Shown: piece after piece, positions 61,986-64,000 of the stretch
Layout of the letters: the number at the start of each line of letters is the position of its first letter
Position numbering within the stretch: the first letter of the stretch is position 1
Source: Sphingomonas immobilis
Lineage (GTDB): Bacteria; Pseudomonadota; Alphaproteobacteria; Sphingomonadales; Sphingomonadaceae
DNA: 64,000 bases
NCBI RefSeq assembly: GCF_030580995.1
Contig: NZ_JAUQSZ010000008.1
Location: 62,001-126,000, forward strand
Reading direction: 5' to 3'
Translations under genes and position numbers: made by a program
Notes under the pieces: model-generated
Seen by the model: the letters and a program-made list of their open reading frames with translations, nothing else
Databases searched by the model: none
Told to the model about the DNA's origin: nothing

Positions 61986-64000
61986 TGAATCGCACACCGG
62001 TTCTGCGCGCCATTTTGCTGGTCGGTACGGCGCTCGCCGCTTGTGGTTCGAGCGCGGCCTGGGCGCAAAGTCAGCCCGATCCCGCGCCGGCTGCCGCAGC
62101 ACCGGAGCCGGCCCAGTCCGGCCTCGAGGATATCATCGTCACGGGTCGCAAGCAGGCCGAAAACCTCCAGAATATTCCCGTCGCGGAAACGGTCATCTCC
62201 GCTGCGCAGTTGCAGGGCCTGGGCGTCACGTCGATCGAGAAGATGTCGAGCCTCGCGCCGCAGCTCATCATCGGCCGCTCCGGCGCGGGTAACGGTGCCA
62301 GCATCGGCCTGCGCGGCGTCAGCGTCGCCAACTCGAGCGTCAGCATCGAACAGTCGGTCGCGACCGTCATCGACGGCGTTTACTACAGCGGCGGCCGCGC
62401 GCTGAACGAAGGCCTGTTCGATCTGTCGCAGGCGGAAGTCCTGAAGGGCCCGCAGTCGCTGTTCTACGGCAAGAACACCACCGCTGGCGTTATCTCGCTG
62501 ACGACCGCGATGCCGACCGCCGAATTCACAGGCATGATGAAGGCCTCGTACGAGGTCAACGCCAAGCAGCCGACGTTCGAAGGCTTCCTCTCCGGCCCGA
62601 TGACGGACACGCTGAGCTTTCGCCTCGCCGGCCGCTGGAGCAAGCAGTACGGCGCGCTGTTCACCAACATCAACAGCCCGCATACCGATTTCACCTACGA
62701 CAGTGCGACGGGCAAGGTGAACCCGCACCTCGTGCCGGCCGCCAACTCCGACATGCCGGGTGAGCAGACCGGCATCATTCGCGGCACCCTGCGGTGGGAG
62801 CCGACCTCGAACTTCTCGGCCACCGCGAAGCTGACGTACAATTCCTACAGCTCGAACTCGCCGAACAACAACGTCGTCATTTCCTATTGCCCGCCGACCG
62901 GCGTTCCATCGGACCCGAGCGCGCCGTGCGGCCACAATTTCGTGCTGACGCAGAATGCGGTGCCGGCCGATATCGCCGGGACCAATCGCCTGATGAACGT
63001 GCATGGCGGACAGCCGTTCGCGGATTACGAATCCTTCTCCGCGCTCGGCAACATCCAGTACAGCGCCGATCATTTCACGCTGAGCGTCACGCCCGGCTTC
63101 ATCACCTGGAAGAACGCCTTCCTCGCGGACTTCGACCATGTGAACAACTACCCGCTGGTCGCCAACGCGCTGGGCGCGAAGCAGGGATCGTGGACTGCGG
63201 AAAAGACGCTCGACACCGCCTATTCGGTGGAAGCACGTTTGCAGTCGAAGCTGCCCGGCATGTTCAATTTCATGGTCGGCGGCTATTATCAGAACAACAA
63301 GCTCGACTTCGCGCAGGACACCAACGCGCCGACCGGCTTCGAGAATTCGGCCGCCGTCGATCCGACCACGCGCTTCGTGTCGGTCCGCAAGATCTCGCAC
63401 ACCTACGGCGAGACGATGTCGGGCTTCGCACAGGTGATGGTGGATATCACCGGCAGCCTCAACGTCACCGGCGGTGCGCGCTACACGCACGAAACCAAGT
63501 CGTCGGTGTTCAACCAGCCCTATGTCACGCCGGGCGCACAGGCGACCTATCTCATCTCGACGATCGGCGCGGACCAGACCTTCAACAACTGGTCGCCGGA
63601 AGCGACGATCACGTGGAAGCCGATCCAGGGCGTCACGACCTATGTCAGCTATCGCACCGGCTACAAATCCGGCGGCTATTCGATCAGCGGCCTCATCACC
63701 CGCAACACCAAGGTAACCGATCCGCAGTTCGCGCCGGAGGAGACCAGCGGTTTCGAGGGCGGCGTCAAGACGACGCTGTTCGACAACCAGCTGCGCGTGA
63801 ACCTCGACCTGTTCACCTACGAATACAAGAATCTGCAGGTCGATTTCCTCGATTCCACGCTGATCCAGTTCTTCACGCTGAACGCCGCCGCGTTGCGGAC
63901 CAAGGGTGGCGAGCTGCAGCTCGAATTCGCGCCGCACGGCGTGCCGGGTCTGCGGATGCGCGGTACGATCGGATATATCTCGGCGAAATATACCAGCTTC
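61986..64000 (+). CDS. TonB-dependent receptor, N-terminal part (3' end outside window)
   Basis: 671 codons without a stop. A signal peptide (MNRTPVLRAILLVGTALAAC to AWAQ) is followed by a TonB-box-like DIIVTGRKQ, the plug domain (IPVAETVISAAQLQ, GLRGVSV, IDGVYYSGGR, EVLKGPQSLFYGKNTTAGVI) and barrel strands. It is an outer-membrane active importer. In sphingomonads such receptors commonly import the organic substrate of the neighbouring catabolic genes as well as iron complexes; the location supports the former. GGGGAGG precedes the ATG. Confidence 0.93.

Overview
The window looks like chromosome of a strictly aerobic alphaproteobacterium, most probably a member of the Sphingomonadales. This is inferred from high GC, start-stop (GTGA/ATGA/TTGA) overlapped operons, a large TonB-dependent receptor, VirB genes without a mating set, and many acyl-CoA catabolic enzymes. 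No tRNA, rRNA, insertion sequence or CRISPR array is seen. No stretch over 300 bases lacks a gene once the short ORF at 20268-20435 is counted.

Layout. 1-7058: end of an acyl-CoA ligase, then two tandem single-chain biotin-dependent acyl-CoA carboxylases. 7232-9038: divergent LysR and TetR regulators. 9175-17047: a compact virB2-B3-B4-B6-B8-B9-B10-B11 operon with no virB1, virB5, virB7 or virD4. 17115-20059: a truncated Tat-exported hydrolase-like protein, a DUF6916-like protein, a GNAT acetyltransferase and three tandem tail-collar (microcystin-dependent-protein-like) genes.

20268-29890 is the most interesting region. It has the protein set of a lasso-peptide-like RiPP cluster: asparagine-synthase-like cyclase, PqqD-type recognition element, B2 cysteine protease, ABC exporter, HprK-like kinase and nucleotidyltransferase. 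It also carries two sulfotransferases (one with a Nif11-like N-terminal domain) and an Asp/Asn beta-hydroxylase. A 55-codon ORF at 20268-20435, on the opposite strand beside the cyclase, has a WxxPxV leader motif and is a good candidate precursor peptide.

30023-33318: glutathione transferase, thioesterase-like protein and NAD-dependent epimerase/reductase, divergent from a TetR regulator with an 11-bp inverted repeat between them. 33341-55863: a 22.5-kb minus-strand block with coenzyme F420 biosynthesis genes at both ends (fbiC and an F420-NADP reductase upstream, cofE-cofD-cofC downstream). Between them lie four acyl-CoA dehydrogenases, enoyl-CoA hydratase, hydroxyacyl-CoA dehydrogenase, thiolase, ADP-forming acyl-CoA ligase, AtuA pair, LLM oxidoreductase, MaoC-like protein and an MFS transporter. 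The arrangement suggests that F420 made here serves this catabolic pathway. 56051-64000: a GntR/FCD regulator, a plus-strand operon (MaoC, GMC oxidoreductase, SnoaL-like, aldehyde dehydrogenase), an SDR and the start of a TonB-dependent receptor. A 13-bp sequence, CTAGAATAACTAT, occurs upstream of both the LLM gene and the receptor, and related AACTATG elements lie before fbiC and the MaoC operon, so the catabolic block may be one regulon. The substrate is not determined; a terpenoid, steroid-like or branched lipid is only a guess.
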